NCBI GenBank assembly: GCA_052168315.1
Contig: JBQLZO010000017.1
Location: 1 to 42,755, forward strand
From: JBQLZO01 sp052168315
GTDB lineage: Bacteria; Planctomycetota; Phycisphaerae; Phycisphaerales; UBA1924
Direction: 5' to 3'
DNA: 42,755 nucleotides
Positions within the stretch are counted from its first letter, which is position 1; each line of letters begins with the position of its first letter. Shown here in pieces: positions 34,717-41,768 of the stretch. The notes below the pieces were generated by a model. It was not told where the DNA came from. It saw nothing but the letters and a program-made list of their open reading frames with translations, and made no database searches. The translations under genes and the position numbers were made by a program.

Positions 34717-35400
34717 TTAGACGCCGAGTTGGGATTCGAGTGTGTTGATGCGGCGTTCGAGGGCTTCGATGCGTTCGAGGAGGTCGGCGTTGGAGGGGGT
34801 GTTGGTGGTGGGGGCGGGTGTTTGAGTCCGGTGGGTTGTGGGTGAGTCGATGGTGGCTGCGTTGGGCGGTGCGTTGAGGGGATGGGCGCCGGGGGACAGG
34901 AGCTGGGCGTAGCGCTTGGCGCGTGATCCGGGGGCCGGGGGGAGTTCCTGGACGAGGGAACCGGCTTCGCGGTTGATGAGGGCGTCGAGGATGTTCTGGG
35001 CGGTGTCCATGGAGTCGATGGGCTGCATGCGCGAGGCTCGTTGGCGGAGTTCGCCGACGGTCTGCGGGCCGCGGAGCATGAGCTCGGTGAGGATGATGAG
35101 CTGGCGGGCGTCGATGGCGAGTGCTTCGCGGGTGATGTGGCGGAACTTGAGTGTGCGGGAGCCGGGGTCGTGGACCTCGCGCGTGAAGCCCTTGGCCTGG
35201 AGGTCTTCGAGTGCGACCTCGATGCGCTCATCGTTGAAGTTGACGACGGGGTCGCGGTTGGACTTCTGGTTGCAGCCGGTGACGATCGCGTTGATGGTCA
35301 TGGGGTAGGAGGCGGGGACGGTGTAGGCCTTTTCGATGAGGACGCCGAGGACGCGGAGTTCGTCGAAGGAGAGCTGGGGGGTTGTGTGTTCGGTGTTCAT
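34717..35400 (-). CDS. yceH: YceH/DUF480 family protein
   Basis: A 227-residue protein of the conserved YceH (DUF480) family, which folds as two winged-helix domains. The first domain carries LSFDELRVLGVLIEKAYTVP, SYPMTINAIVTGCNQKSNRD and VNFNDERIEVALEDLQAKGF. The second has RQLIILTELMLRGPQTVGEL and FRHITREALA precedes it. A Pro/Thr linker and a C-terminal coiled coil (DLLERIEALERRINTLESQL) follow. The start at 35400 has TACACT ending six bases upstream and no ribosome binding site, so the mRNA may be leaderless. The biochemical role of the family is not established to my knowledge. Confidence 0.93.
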   Translation of the reverse strand: MNTEHTTPQLSFDELRVLGVLIEKAYTVPASYPMTINAIVTGCNQKSNRDPVVNFNDERIEVALEDLQAKGFTREVHDPGSRTLKFRHITREALAIDARQLIILTELMLRGPQTVGELRQRASRMQPIDSMDTAQNILDALINREAGSLVQELPPAPGSRAKRYAQLLSPGAHPLNAPPNAATIDSPTTHRTQTPAPTTNTPSNADLLERIEALERRINTLESQLGV

Positions 35401-35405
35401 GAGAG

Positions 35406-35411
35406 GAGTGT
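35406..35411 (-). promoter_or_regulatory. Probable -10 element of yceH, leaderless start
   Basis: On the minus strand TACACT is followed by CCTCTC and the ATG. It is the same arrangement as at 15548 and 40537. Confidence 0.45.
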
Positions 35412-35431
35412 AGTTGGGGGCAATCCCCGCA

Positions 35432-35459
35432 TTGCGTGCGGCGGGTCGATTGGTATACT
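35432..35459 (+). promoter_or_regulatory. Promoter of the three-gene run (extended -10)
   Basis: TATACT at 35454-35459 is preceded by TGG, an extended -10, and by TTGCGT at 35432-35437 with a 16-base spacer. Transcription would start near 35466, about 60 bases before the ATG at 35528. Confidence 0.6.
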
Positions 35460-35527
35460 GCGCGATAGGAAATCGGCGGGGCGCGCCTCGGGGTGCGATC
35501 CGCGGGCCGCCTGTGGGAGGATGTGCG

Positions 35528-36037
35528 ATGGCGATCGACGATATCGGGCGGGTTTTCTCGATGCTGTTCACCGCGCCATCGCAGGCGATGGTGAAGGCGT
35601 GCGCGGATCAGCGTCGGGTGTGGATCGAGTGGCTGGAGGATCTCCGGCGGGTGCTCGATGGGCTCGGGGGTGAGGGCGATCCGGGGGCGATCATCGCGAA
35701 GCATCTGCGGATGGCGCCGGCGTGGCGGATGGATGCGCAGGTGTGCGCGGCGATCCAGATGCGTGTGGCATCAATCACGCGGATGGGCGGGGAGATGTCG
35801 CTGGGCCTGGGGCTGAGCGGGCTGTCGGTGGCGGGTCGGTTCGGGTTCTCGCAGGAGAACTCGACGGAGAGCACGCTGCACGCGACGGTGCGGTACGCGT
35901 TCTCGAACGATGCCGAGGTGTCGCTGAGCGATTACATGAAGGATGTGCTGCGGGTGGATCAGATCACGACGGTGGACCAGTTGAACACGGCGATCGGGAA
36001 GCTGAAGGGCACGCTGGAGGGCGGGACGGGCGGGTGA
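35528..36037 (+). CDS. Unknown protein, first of a three-gene run
   Basis: A 169-residue protein starting at an ATG preceded by GGGAGG. The N-terminal ~80 residues are helical (IGRVFSMLFTAPSQAMVKAC, RRVWIEWLEDLRRVLDGL). The second part is beta-rich: MSLGLGLSGLSVAGRFGFSQ, then STESTLHATVRYAFSNDAEV, and it ends in a short helical tail (YMKDVLRVDQITTVDQLNTA). There is no signal peptide or membrane segment. I do not recognise it with confidence; the arrangement of an N-terminal helix pair and a Ser/Thr-rich beta-hairpin domain faintly resembles DUF2589-type proteins. Two more small genes follow at close spacing on the same strand. Confidence 0.72.
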   Translation: MAIDDIGRVFSMLFTAPSQAMVKACADQRRVWIEWLEDLRRVLDGLGGEGDPGAIIAKHLRMAPAWRMDAQVCAAIQMRVASITRMGGEMSLGLGLSGLSVAGRFGFSQENSTESTLHATVRYAFSNDAEVSLSDYMKDVLRVDQITTVDQLNTAIGKLKGTLEGGTGG

Positions 36038-36106
36038 CCGGGCGGTTGCGGTGCGGTTGGGGGGTGAGCGGGTGATACGGGCGAGCGAGAGGAGCGTGCG
36101 AGGGCG

Positions 36107-36817
36107 ATGGCGAAGAAGAAGGCGGCTCGGAAGGCCGCGAAGAAATCGACGAAGCGTGCGTCGAAGAAGACGCAGCGGAGCGGTGGTGCGGCGCGGAAGA
36201 AGGCATCGAAGCGGTCTTCCGGATCGGGTGGCGCTGGGGTGGCTGCGCGGGGGTCGAAGAAGTCGGCATCGTCGAAGGCTCGGGCGCGGCGGGCGGCGCG
36301 GGCTCGCACGGGGGCGGGGTTGAGCGAGGCGGTGTCTTCGGCTCGTGCGGCGGCGGATGCGGCCCAGTCGGCAGCGCGTGCCGCGACGGCGGCGACGCGG
36401 GCGCTGAGGGGAGCGGAGGAGGTGATGGAGGGGGGCGGTGCGGGAAAGGGGGCTGAGGGTGCGGCTGCTCGGGAGGGCCGCGCGGGTGAGGATGTGGGTG
36501 CCGCTCGGCATGTGGACACGATGCTGGTGGCGCTGCAGAAGACCTTCAGCCGTGTGAGCCGGTCATCGGCGGGGGTGGCGCCGGATGAGGCGCGGGCGTT
36601 GATCGTGGGGAATGTGGAGTTCGAGATGACGGTGCGCTGCCGGATGGATGATGAGCAGCGGCGGCTGGTGATCGATGAGGCGGAGGGCGCACCGCTGCGG
36701 CTGAAGGGTGTGATCTCGACGGACTTTGCGGTGCGTGAGGCGGGCGGCGCGGGCGGGGCGGCGGATGGTCCGGGTGATTCGGGTGAAGGCGAGGTCGGCG
36801 ATGCCGGGCGGTCGTGA
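36107..36817 (+). CDS. Protein with histone-H1-like tail and small beta domain
   Basis: A 236-residue protein. Residues 1-70 are a Lys/Ala/Arg/Ser tail (KKKAARKAAKKSTKRASKK, then further KK-A-S runs) of the kind seen in histone H1-like and AlgP-like nucleic acid-binding tails. An Ala-rich helix covers about residues 71-105, and after a Gly/Ala linker a globular part begins near residue 140: HVDTMLVALQKTFSRVSRSS, then ALIVGNVEFEMTVRCRMDDE, APLRLKGVISTDFAV. It lies 69 bases after the preceding gene and is probably co-transcribed with it. The function is unknown; the tail suggests binding to DNA or RNA, while the globular end resembles its neighbours in being a small beta-rich domain. Confidence 0.75.
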   Translation: MAKKKAARKAAKKSTKRASKKTQRSGGAARKKASKRSSGSGGAGVAARGSKKSASSKARARRAARARTGAGLSEAVSSARAAADAAQSAARAATAATRALRGAEEVMEGGGAGKGAEGAAAREGRAGEDVGAARHVDTMLVALQKTFSRVSRSSAGVAPDEARALIVGNVEFEMTVRCRMDDEQRRLVIDEAEGAPLRLKGVISTDFAVREAGGAGGAADGPGDSGEGEVGDAGRS

Positions 36818-36884
36818 TGCATCGGCGGGCGGAGGTGGTGGCGGTCGTCGCGGGCGCGGCGGGGGTGATGAGGAGTCATCGGCG

Positions 36885-37151
36885 ATGTCGAATAAGACGA
36901 CGATCGAGGGTGTGTCGGTCGGCGACCTGATGCAGTCGACGGTCCGCGGTGTTCATGAGCGCGCGAGGGCGATGGGATTCCGCGGCGTGGTGGACCTGGA
37001 GATCAATGTGACGAATGTGGTGGTGACGCAGCGCGGGCTGCTGGTGTCGATCTTCGGGAGCGGCGGCTCGAACACGACGACGAGTTCTGTGAAGCTGGCG
37101 ACGCGGATCCGGTTCGATGATGGGAGCGCGGTGGAGGGGGATGGGGGGTGA
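36885..37151 (+). CDS. Small beta-rich unknown protein, third of the run
   Basis: An 88-residue protein. ATG at 36885 follows AGGAG at 36870-36874; an alternative ATG at 36801 overlaps the upstream gene and would add a 28-residue Gly/Arg-rich tail. The sequence has a helix (SVGDLMQSTVRGVHERARAM) and a beta part (VVDLEINVTNVVVTQRGLLV, then SNTTTSSVKLATRIRFDDGS). The helix-then-beta order and the Ser/Thr loop before an A-T-R-[IY]-F-like strand recall the first protein of the run (TLHATVRYAF). I see no catalytic motif. It may form a complex with the other two products. Confidence 0.65.
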   Translation: MSNKTTIEGVSVGDLMQSTVRGVHERARAMGFRGVVDLEINVTNVVVTQRGLLVSIFGSGGSNTTTSSVKLATRIRFDDGSAVEGDGG

Positions 37152-37258
37152 GGGGGGCGCGATGAGGGAGCGGACCTCGAGTGGCGATCCATGGATCGGC
37201 TTCGGGGGCTGCTGACGCTGGATCCGCGGGCGCTGATCGTGACGCGGTGAGGGGGTGG

Positions 37259-39265
37259 TTACCGCGCTGGTGTGCCGCTCTTGTTCACGCGCTTCGGTTC
37301 TGCGACGGAGGCGGAGCGATCGGAGGGTGGGGGGGTGCGGTCGACGGCGGTGTGGATGGCTCTGGCGATGCCGGCCGGGTCCAGGCCCACTTCGGCCAGT
37401 TGCTTGCCGCGGCCGTCCTGCATGATCCAGCGGTCAGGTATCGCGAGTTTGGTGATGAGCCCGGCGTTGAGCCCGCGTTCGGCGGCGGCGGCGATGGCGG
37501 CGTCGCCGAAGCCGCCGATGGTGGCGTGGTCCTCGATGGTGAGGATGGGTGTGCCGGCGGTGAGGAGGGATTCGATGAGTTCGGTGTCGATGGGCTTGGC
37601 GAAGCGGGCGTCGTAGAGGGCGATGCGGATCTCGGGGGAGATGAGTTCGAGGGCATCGAGCGCGGCGATGGCGGGTGTGCCGTAGGCGAGGATGGCGACA
37701 TCGGGGGCCTTGCCATCGTCGGGGGTGATGAGGGCGCGGGCCTTGCCGATCTGGAAGGGTGGGCACTGGCCGGGGGGGGTGCCGGGGATGGGGCGAGTGG
37801 CGACGACATCGCGCGGGTAGCGGACGGCCGAGAGGTTGTGGTCGAGCGTGCGCATGAGTTCGAGCGCGGCCTTGAGGGATGGCTCGTCCATGGCGGCCAT
37901 GAGGATGGCGTCGGGGAGGGTGCGGAGGATGGCGATGTCGCAGAAGCCGTGGTGGACCGCGCCATCGCCGCCGACGAGCCCGGCGCGGTCGAGGCAGAGG
38001 CGGACGGCGAGGCCCTGGAGGGCGACTTCCTGGAAGGCCTGGTCGAAGGCGCGCTGGAGGAATGTGGAGTAGACGGCGAAGAAGGGACGGAGCCCGGACT
38101 TGGCCATGCCGGCGAGCATGTCCATGGCGTGGGATTCGCAGATGCCGGTGTCGAGGGTGCGGTCGGGGAACTTCTCGGCGACCTTGTCCATGCCGGTGCC
38201 GCCGGGCATGGCGGCGGTGCAGCCGACGACGAGGGGGTCGCGCTGCATGACCTCGATCATGGCCTCGCCGAAGGCGGTGGTGAAGGAGCGGCCCTTCTTG
38301 GAGATCTCGACGCGGCAGGAGTCCGGGTCGTACTTGAAGGCGGCGGGGGAGTGGAAGGTGGTGGCATCGCCCTCGGCGAACTCGTAGCCCTTGCCCTTGA
38401 TGGTCTTGACATGGAGGACCATTGGGCGATCGAAGTGCTTGGCTTCGTTGAGGAACTCGACGAGTGTGGGGATGTCGTGGCCGTCGATGGGGCCGACGGT
38501 GACGAGCCCGAAGTGTTCGAACCAGGAGGGTTCGTCGTAGATGGAGATCTTCATGATCTCGGAGAGGCGGTGGTAGGCATCCTTGACGCGGGATCCGCCG
38601 GGGATGTGTCGGAGGACATCGCCGGCGCGGCGCTTCATGCCGGTGTAGGCGGGGTTGAGGCGGACGCGGTCGAAGGCCTGCGACATGGCGCCCTGCGGCT
38701 TGGAGATGGACATGCCGTTGTCGTTGAGGACGACGAGGAACTGGCGGGCGAGTGTGCCGGCGTTGTTGAGCCCTTCCATGGCCAGGCCGTTGACGATGGA
38801 GGCATCGCCGACGAGGGTGACGACGCGGCGGCCTTCGGGGTTGGTGTGTGGGTCGTAGCCCTGGGCGAGCATGGTGTCGCCTCGGGCCATGCCGACGGCC
38901 GTGGAGATTCCGGTGCCGGCGTGTCCGACGGCGAAGAGGTCGTAGGCGGATTCGGAGGGTGCGGGGAAGCCGGCCATGCCCTCGCGGGTGCGGAGTTTGG
39001 GGAGCAAGGGGAGGCGGCCGGTGAGGAGCTTGTGGGGGTAGCACTGGTGCCCGACATCGAAGAGGAGTCGGTCGTGTGCGAAGTCGAAGACATAGTGCAT
39101 GGCGACGGTGAGTTCGCAGACGCCGAGGTTGGGGGCCAGGTGCCCGCCGGTCTGGGAGACCTGGTTGAAGATGGCTTCGCGGATTTCCTGCGCGACCTGT
39201 GAGAGCTCCTCGATGGAGAGCTTTTTGAGGTCTGCGGGCGTGGCGATGCGCTGGAGGAGTGGCAT
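37259..39265 (-). CDS. dxs: 1-deoxy-D-xylulose-5-phosphate synthase
   Basis: The first enzyme of the MEP isoprenoid pathway: it condenses pyruvate and glyceraldehyde 3-phosphate using thiamine diphosphate. At 668 residues it is slightly longer than the usual ~620-640. Signatures: GGHLAPNLGVCELTVAMHYV, FDVGHQCYPHKLLTGR, the thiamine-binding GDASIVNGLAMEGLNNAG with LNDNGMSIS, YFGPIDGHD-type VGPIDGHDIPTLVEFLNE, HVKTIKGKGYEFAE, and the transketolase-like LDRAGLVGGDGAVHHGFCD. The start ATG at 39265 has CCAGGA upstream. The C-terminal 25 residues are a Pro/Ser/Lys-rich extension. It is on the same strand as the polyprenyl synthase gene at 41769, which acts later in the same pathway, but two accessory genes lie between. 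Confidence 0.96.
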   Translation of the reverse strand: MPLLQRIATPADLKKLSIEELSQVAQEIREAIFNQVSQTGGHLAPNLGVCELTVAMHYVFDFAHDRLLFDVGHQCYPHKLLTGRLPLLPKLRTREGMAGFPAPSESAYDLFAVGHAGTGISTAVGMARGDTMLAQGYDPHTNPEGRRVVTLVGDASIVNGLAMEGLNNAGTLARQFLVVLNDNGMSISKPQGAMSQAFDRVRLNPAYTGMKRRAGDVLRHIPGGSRVKDAYHRLSEIMKISIYDEPSWFEHFGLVTVGPIDGHDIPTLVEFLNEAKHFDRPMVLHVKTIKGKGYEFAEGDATTFHSPAAFKYDPDSCRVEISKKGRSFTTAFGEAMIEVMQRDPLVVGCTAAMPGGTGMDKVAEKFPDRTLDTGICESHAMDMLAGMAKSGLRPFFAVYSTFLQRAFDQAFQEVALQGLAVRLCLDRAGLVGGDGAVHHGFCDIAILRTLPDAILMAAMDEPSLKAALELMRTLDHNLSAVRYPRDVVATRPIPGTPPGQCPPFQIGKARALITPDDGKAPDVAILAYGTPAIAALDALELISPEIRIALYDARFAKPIDTELIESLLTAGTPILTIEDHATIGGFGDAAIAAAAERGLNAGLITKLAIPDRWIMQDGRGKQLAEVGLDPAGIARAIHTAVDRTPPPSDRSASVAEPKRVNKSGTPAR

Positions 39266-39318
39266 GCTGGGGATCCTGGAGGGACGCGTGCGGGGTCTGG
39301 TGTGGCGCGCGGACTTTC

Positions 39319-39340
39319 AATTCTTCCTGAAAGAATTATA
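39319..39340 (-). promoter_or_regulatory. dxs promoter with overlapping inverted repeat
   Basis: On the minus strand TATAAT (39335-39340) is a consensus -10; the -35 region (TGAAAG, 18 bases upstream) is weak. AATTCTT (39319-39325) and AAGAATT (39331-39337) form a 7-bp inverted repeat that spans the expected transcription start, as an operator would. The predicted leader is about 60 bases. Confidence 0.6.
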
Positions 39341-39513
39341 CCGGGTGCGGGCTCCGGGCTTTCAGTGACGCCGAGGGTACCGCGTGGGTTCGGTGGTTGA
39401 GGGAATTCGTTGCGGGCGGGGGTTTGGAGGCGGGGCTTCGCGGGGGAGCTGGGGTGGGGGTGGTGCGTCCGATAGGGGTGGTTGGGAGGGTGGGGTGGTT
39501 GTGGGGTCGGGGG

Positions 39514-39629
39514 GGTTGGGGGAGATGGTGGTGGGGTGATGTGGTTGGTGCTTCGGCGTGCTGGGGGGTGGAAGACACCGACATCGAAGCGATGTCGGTG
39601 GCACACAAGAAGGTTCTTGGTGCTACCCC
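39514..39629 (+). repeat. R1a: 3'-flank block of cassette A, with 11-bp hairpin
   Basis: It aligns without gaps to 40661-40776, with mismatches scattered mainly outside the central hairpin. The hairpin pairs 39576-39586 with 39590-39600 around AAG. It lies just past the stop of accessory gene A. The hairpin is a variant of the GGA-loop family. Confidence 0.85.
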
Positions 39630-39639
39630 GCCGACTGGT

Positions 39640-40530
39640 TCAAGGGACAATCGGAGTACGCGGAAGGTCTCTTTGAACGCTCGTTCCGCACTCCGGACAG
39701 CGGGCCAATCCTGTCACGCAATAGCCACACCGACGGCAACAGTTCGGGTCTTTGCGAGCGGACTTTGCCAAGGCCCTTGCCCACAGGAATCCAACGCTGA
39801 TCGCGTACAACGCAATGAATTGAATGAGTATCACGAATGCCATCGAGAGCATGTTGATTGACCACCCGGTCGGAAACTGGATCCACGGCCCTCGCAACGA
39901 CAAATGGTCGCAGTTCTTGAGAATGCTGCGGGCCGTGATATATTGGTCGGTGCGGGACAGGGTGTGATCCGCCAATTCAAGTCGGTGCAAGAACCGTATC
40001 GGAAAGCCCGCGGAATCGTGCGCCAAGTTCCAGATGATACCGCCATCTTCTATACGACACCACGCGCCGCCGCCGACAGTTTTGTAATAGGTGGCATGAT
40101 CGCGAAGCAGGCGATTTGCGACGCGATCAGGAAGCACTTTCGACGCCTGAGGTGGCGGTGCGGCGGAGCTGGGTACCGGGCCCACTCTGAATCCGGGATG
40201 GTGGTACGGTTCAACTATTGTGAATGCAACTGAACCGGCTAGGGGTCCCGAGTGGGAAAAATAACTTAAGCCTCGTCCGAAATGAGATTGTGGGGAGACA
40301 CGCTGAGATCCATACACTGTTCGAAGATCTGGAATTATGTATGGAAGTATTCCACATTGAGCCAGTGCTAGAGCGAGGCTTGTCGCCACAAATATGTGCC
40401 AGTATCTGCTTGCCTGCCTGATTGGCGAATTCGTGCGCTGGATGAGGTTTTGATGCTGGTCAGGCGGCAGGTCCGGTGTCGGCGGCTCAGCGTTGCAGTC
40501 GGGCGGGGTGTGTTTGTCGCGGGAGGGCAC
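39640..40530 (-). CDS. Accessory protein A: two membrane segments, ectodomain, zinc ribbon
   Basis: A 296-residue protein. A short Pro-rich cytoplasmic N-terminus (PSRDKHTPPDCNAEPPTPDL) leads to membrane segment 1 (YWHIFVATSLALALAQCGIL, near residues 39-58), then an ectodomain of about 150 residues, membrane segment 2 (MLSMAFVILIQFIALYAISV) and a C-terminal zinc ribbon (CCRRCGYCVTGLARCPECGT). This ribbon is typical of an uncharacterised planctomycete family. The GTG at 40530 is chosen because a near-consensus promoter ends six bases before it; the frame is open to a TTG at 40566. Its first ~21 residues are identical to those of protein B, while the ectodomains are unrelated. The coding DNA lacks the regional skew. 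Confidence 0.75.
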   Translation of the reverse strand: MPSRDKHTPPDCNAEPPTPDLPPDQHQNLIQRTNSPIRQASRYWHIFVATSLALALAQCGILPYIIPDLRTVYGSQRVSPQSHFGRGLSYFSHSGPLAGSVAFTIVEPYHHPGFRVGPVPSSAAPPPQASKVLPDRVANRLLRDHATYYKTVGGGAWCRIEDGGIIWNLAHDSAGFPIRFLHRLELADHTLSRTDQYITARSILKNCDHLSLRGPWIQFPTGWSINMLSMAFVILIQFIALYAISVGFLWARALAKSARKDPNCCRRCGYCVTGLARCPECGTSVQRDLPRTPIVP

Positions 40531-40581
40531 GGAGTCAATATACGAGAGCGCGGACAGCCCGTACAAGCCTGGTGCCGCCCA
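40455..40581 (-). repeat. R2a: promoter plus N-terminal codons of gene A
   Basis: It matches 41505-41631 over 127 bases with only two differences (40467 and 40563). It contains the -35, the -10, the GTG start and about 25 codons of gene A. Confidence 0.95.
40537..40566 (-). promoter_or_regulatory. Promoter of accessory gene A
   Basis: Reading the minus strand: TTGTAC (40561-40566), 18-base spacer, TATATT (40537-40542), then GACTCC and the GTG start. The mRNA should begin at or next to the start codon. Confidence 0.75.
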
Positions 40582-40660
40582 TCCGGGTCATGAGTCGGTG
40601 TGCATGGGTGTTCACAGTGGACGCGCGGCTGGATGAGCGGGTGCGGTGGGCGGCGTGGTG

Positions 40661-40776
40661 GGTTGGGGGAAGTGGTCGTAGGGGGATGTTGTTGGCACTT
40701 CGGCGTGTTGGAGGGTGGAAGACACCGACATCGAAGCGATGTCGGTGGCGCACAAGGGGGTTCTCGGTGCCACCCG
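40661..40776 (+). repeat. R1b: 3'-flank block of cassette B
   Basis: The second copy of R1, with the same 11-bp hairpin as 39576-39600. It lies between the promoter of gene A and the stop of gene B. Confidence 0.85.
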
Positions 40777-40842
40777 CCACAGGAGAGGGATCTTGGTGCC
40801 ACCCGCCGCACAGGGAGCGCTCGGGACCATTCCGCTCTATTG

Positions 40843-41580
40843 CTAAATTATTACATTTAGGAGCCTGCCAAGGACGAGCCGCGCGCTCGCGATGAGTCCG
40901 CCAATTATGGCGGCGGCGATGGCCACATTGAAGATCAGCTTGGAAGGCATCACGGCAAACTCAACGGGCTGGGAGATACTAGGATATCTCAGCATTGAAG
41001 GTGCCCATCTGTCTGGGACATCCTTGTAGCTGTTGCGCAAGAAATATATGGGAGAAGAGTGTCCTGGGGCAGGTTGTGCAGAGTTTGAACTGGTCGTGGT
41101 TGCAAAGATGCCCCAGCGAACCGGCCATCCTGTTGTAGTAAACGCTAGTACGAAGTACTTCCCACCGTTGTCCTGGCATAGCGTGAATGCTTGTGTTCTC
41201 AGCGGATGATAATCAAATGCAGTTTGATCAAACTGCGGCTTGGTCTTGAGATCTGGTCGAATCGCATTCTCTACAATAGACTCAAAGTGAGTTAGTCCAT
41301 CTGAAGCAAAGGCGGCATCTGCTGGGGTCTTGTAGTTGATTCCCGCCACCAACAGCACCCCTTGCAAGAGGCAAGACAGCAGTACAGACGCGCATATTAC
41401 GGCAAGCCAGCGAGCGCCTCGACGCGGCGTTCCCTTGGGCTTTCTTGGCGATCGAGCTGCGGGCGCGATGGTGTCGGTTCGAAGGTCCTTGATGGGGTGT
41501 TGGCGCTGGTCAGGCGACAGGTCCGGTGTCGGCGGCTCAGCGTTGCAGTCGGGCGGGGTGTGTTTGTCGCGGGAGGGCAC
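40843..41580 (-). CDS. Accessory protein B: two membrane segments and ectodomain, no zinc ribbon
   Basis: A 245-residue protein with the same plan as protein A: the identical Pro-rich start, membrane segment 1 (WLAVICASVLLSCLLQGVLL, near residues 49-68), an ectodomain of about 140 residues (for example FTLCQDNGGKYFVLAFTTTG), and membrane segment 2 (IFNVAIAAAIIGGLIASARL), after which it ends within 15 residues, lacking the zinc ribbon of protein A. The GTG at 41580 follows a -10 by six bases; there is no ATG before the second membrane segment. Codon use is neutral in G/C skew and richer in A/T than neighbouring genes. The ectodomain matches nothing I recognise. Confidence 0.72.
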   Translation of the reverse strand: MPSRDKHTPPDCNAEPPTPDLSPDQRQHPIKDLRTDTIAPAARSPRKPKGTPRRGARWLAVICASVLLSCLLQGVLLVAGINYKTPADAAFASDGLTHFESIVENAIRPDLKTKPQFDQTAFDYHPLRTQAFTLCQDNGGKYFVLAFTTTGWPVRWGIFATTTSSNSAQPAPGHSSPIYFLRNSYKDVPDRWAPSMLRYPSISQPVEFAVMPSKLIFNVAIAAAIIGGLIASARLVLGRLLNVII

Positions 41581-41631
41581 GGAGTCAATATACGAGAGCG
41601 CGGACAGCCCGTTCAAGCCTGGTGCCGCCCA
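41505..41631 (-). repeat. R2b: promoter plus N-terminal codons of gene B
   Basis: The second copy of the 127-bp block, differing from R2a at two positions; one difference makes the -35 TTGAAC in place of TTGTAC. The near-identity indicates recent duplication or continuing gene conversion. Confidence 0.95.
41587..41616 (-). promoter_or_regulatory. Promoter of accessory gene B
   Basis: On the minus strand: TTGAAC (41611-41616), 18-base spacer, TATATT (41587-41592), GACTCC, GTG start. The arrangement is as for gene A. Confidence 0.75.
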
Positions 41632-41711
41632 GCGTCGTTGCCGAACTGTTGCTTGGGTTGGCGTCCGTGGGCGTTGGTGGAGCGGGTGTGAGGGCTTGGG
41701 GAGGTGCGAGG

Positions 41712-41748
41712 GGTGATGTTCGGGCGGCATGGAATGCCGCCCCACCGG
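41712..41748 (+). repeat. GGA-loop hairpin repeat, copy J
   Basis: GGGCGGCAT (41722-41730) pairs perfectly over 9 bp with 41734-41742 around GGA, followed by ACCGG. It marks the boundary between the accessory cassettes and the prenyl synthase stop at 41769. Confidence 0.8.
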
Positions 41749-41768
41749 TTCAAGGTGATTGGGTGTGT

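Larger units (their letters stand above)
39266..39639. other. Interval between dxs and the first accessory gene
   Basis: It contains the dxs promoter/inverted repeat, about 150 bases of G-rich filler, and the R1a repeat block at 39514-39629. No gene is supported. Confidence 0.6.

Noticed and set aside
37191..37250. A 19-codon ORF (MDRLRGLLTLDPRALIVTR) just after the third gene of the small run
   Set aside because: It is too short to support; it is in frame with the preceding stop and may be a decayed tail, but there is no ribosome binding site of its own.
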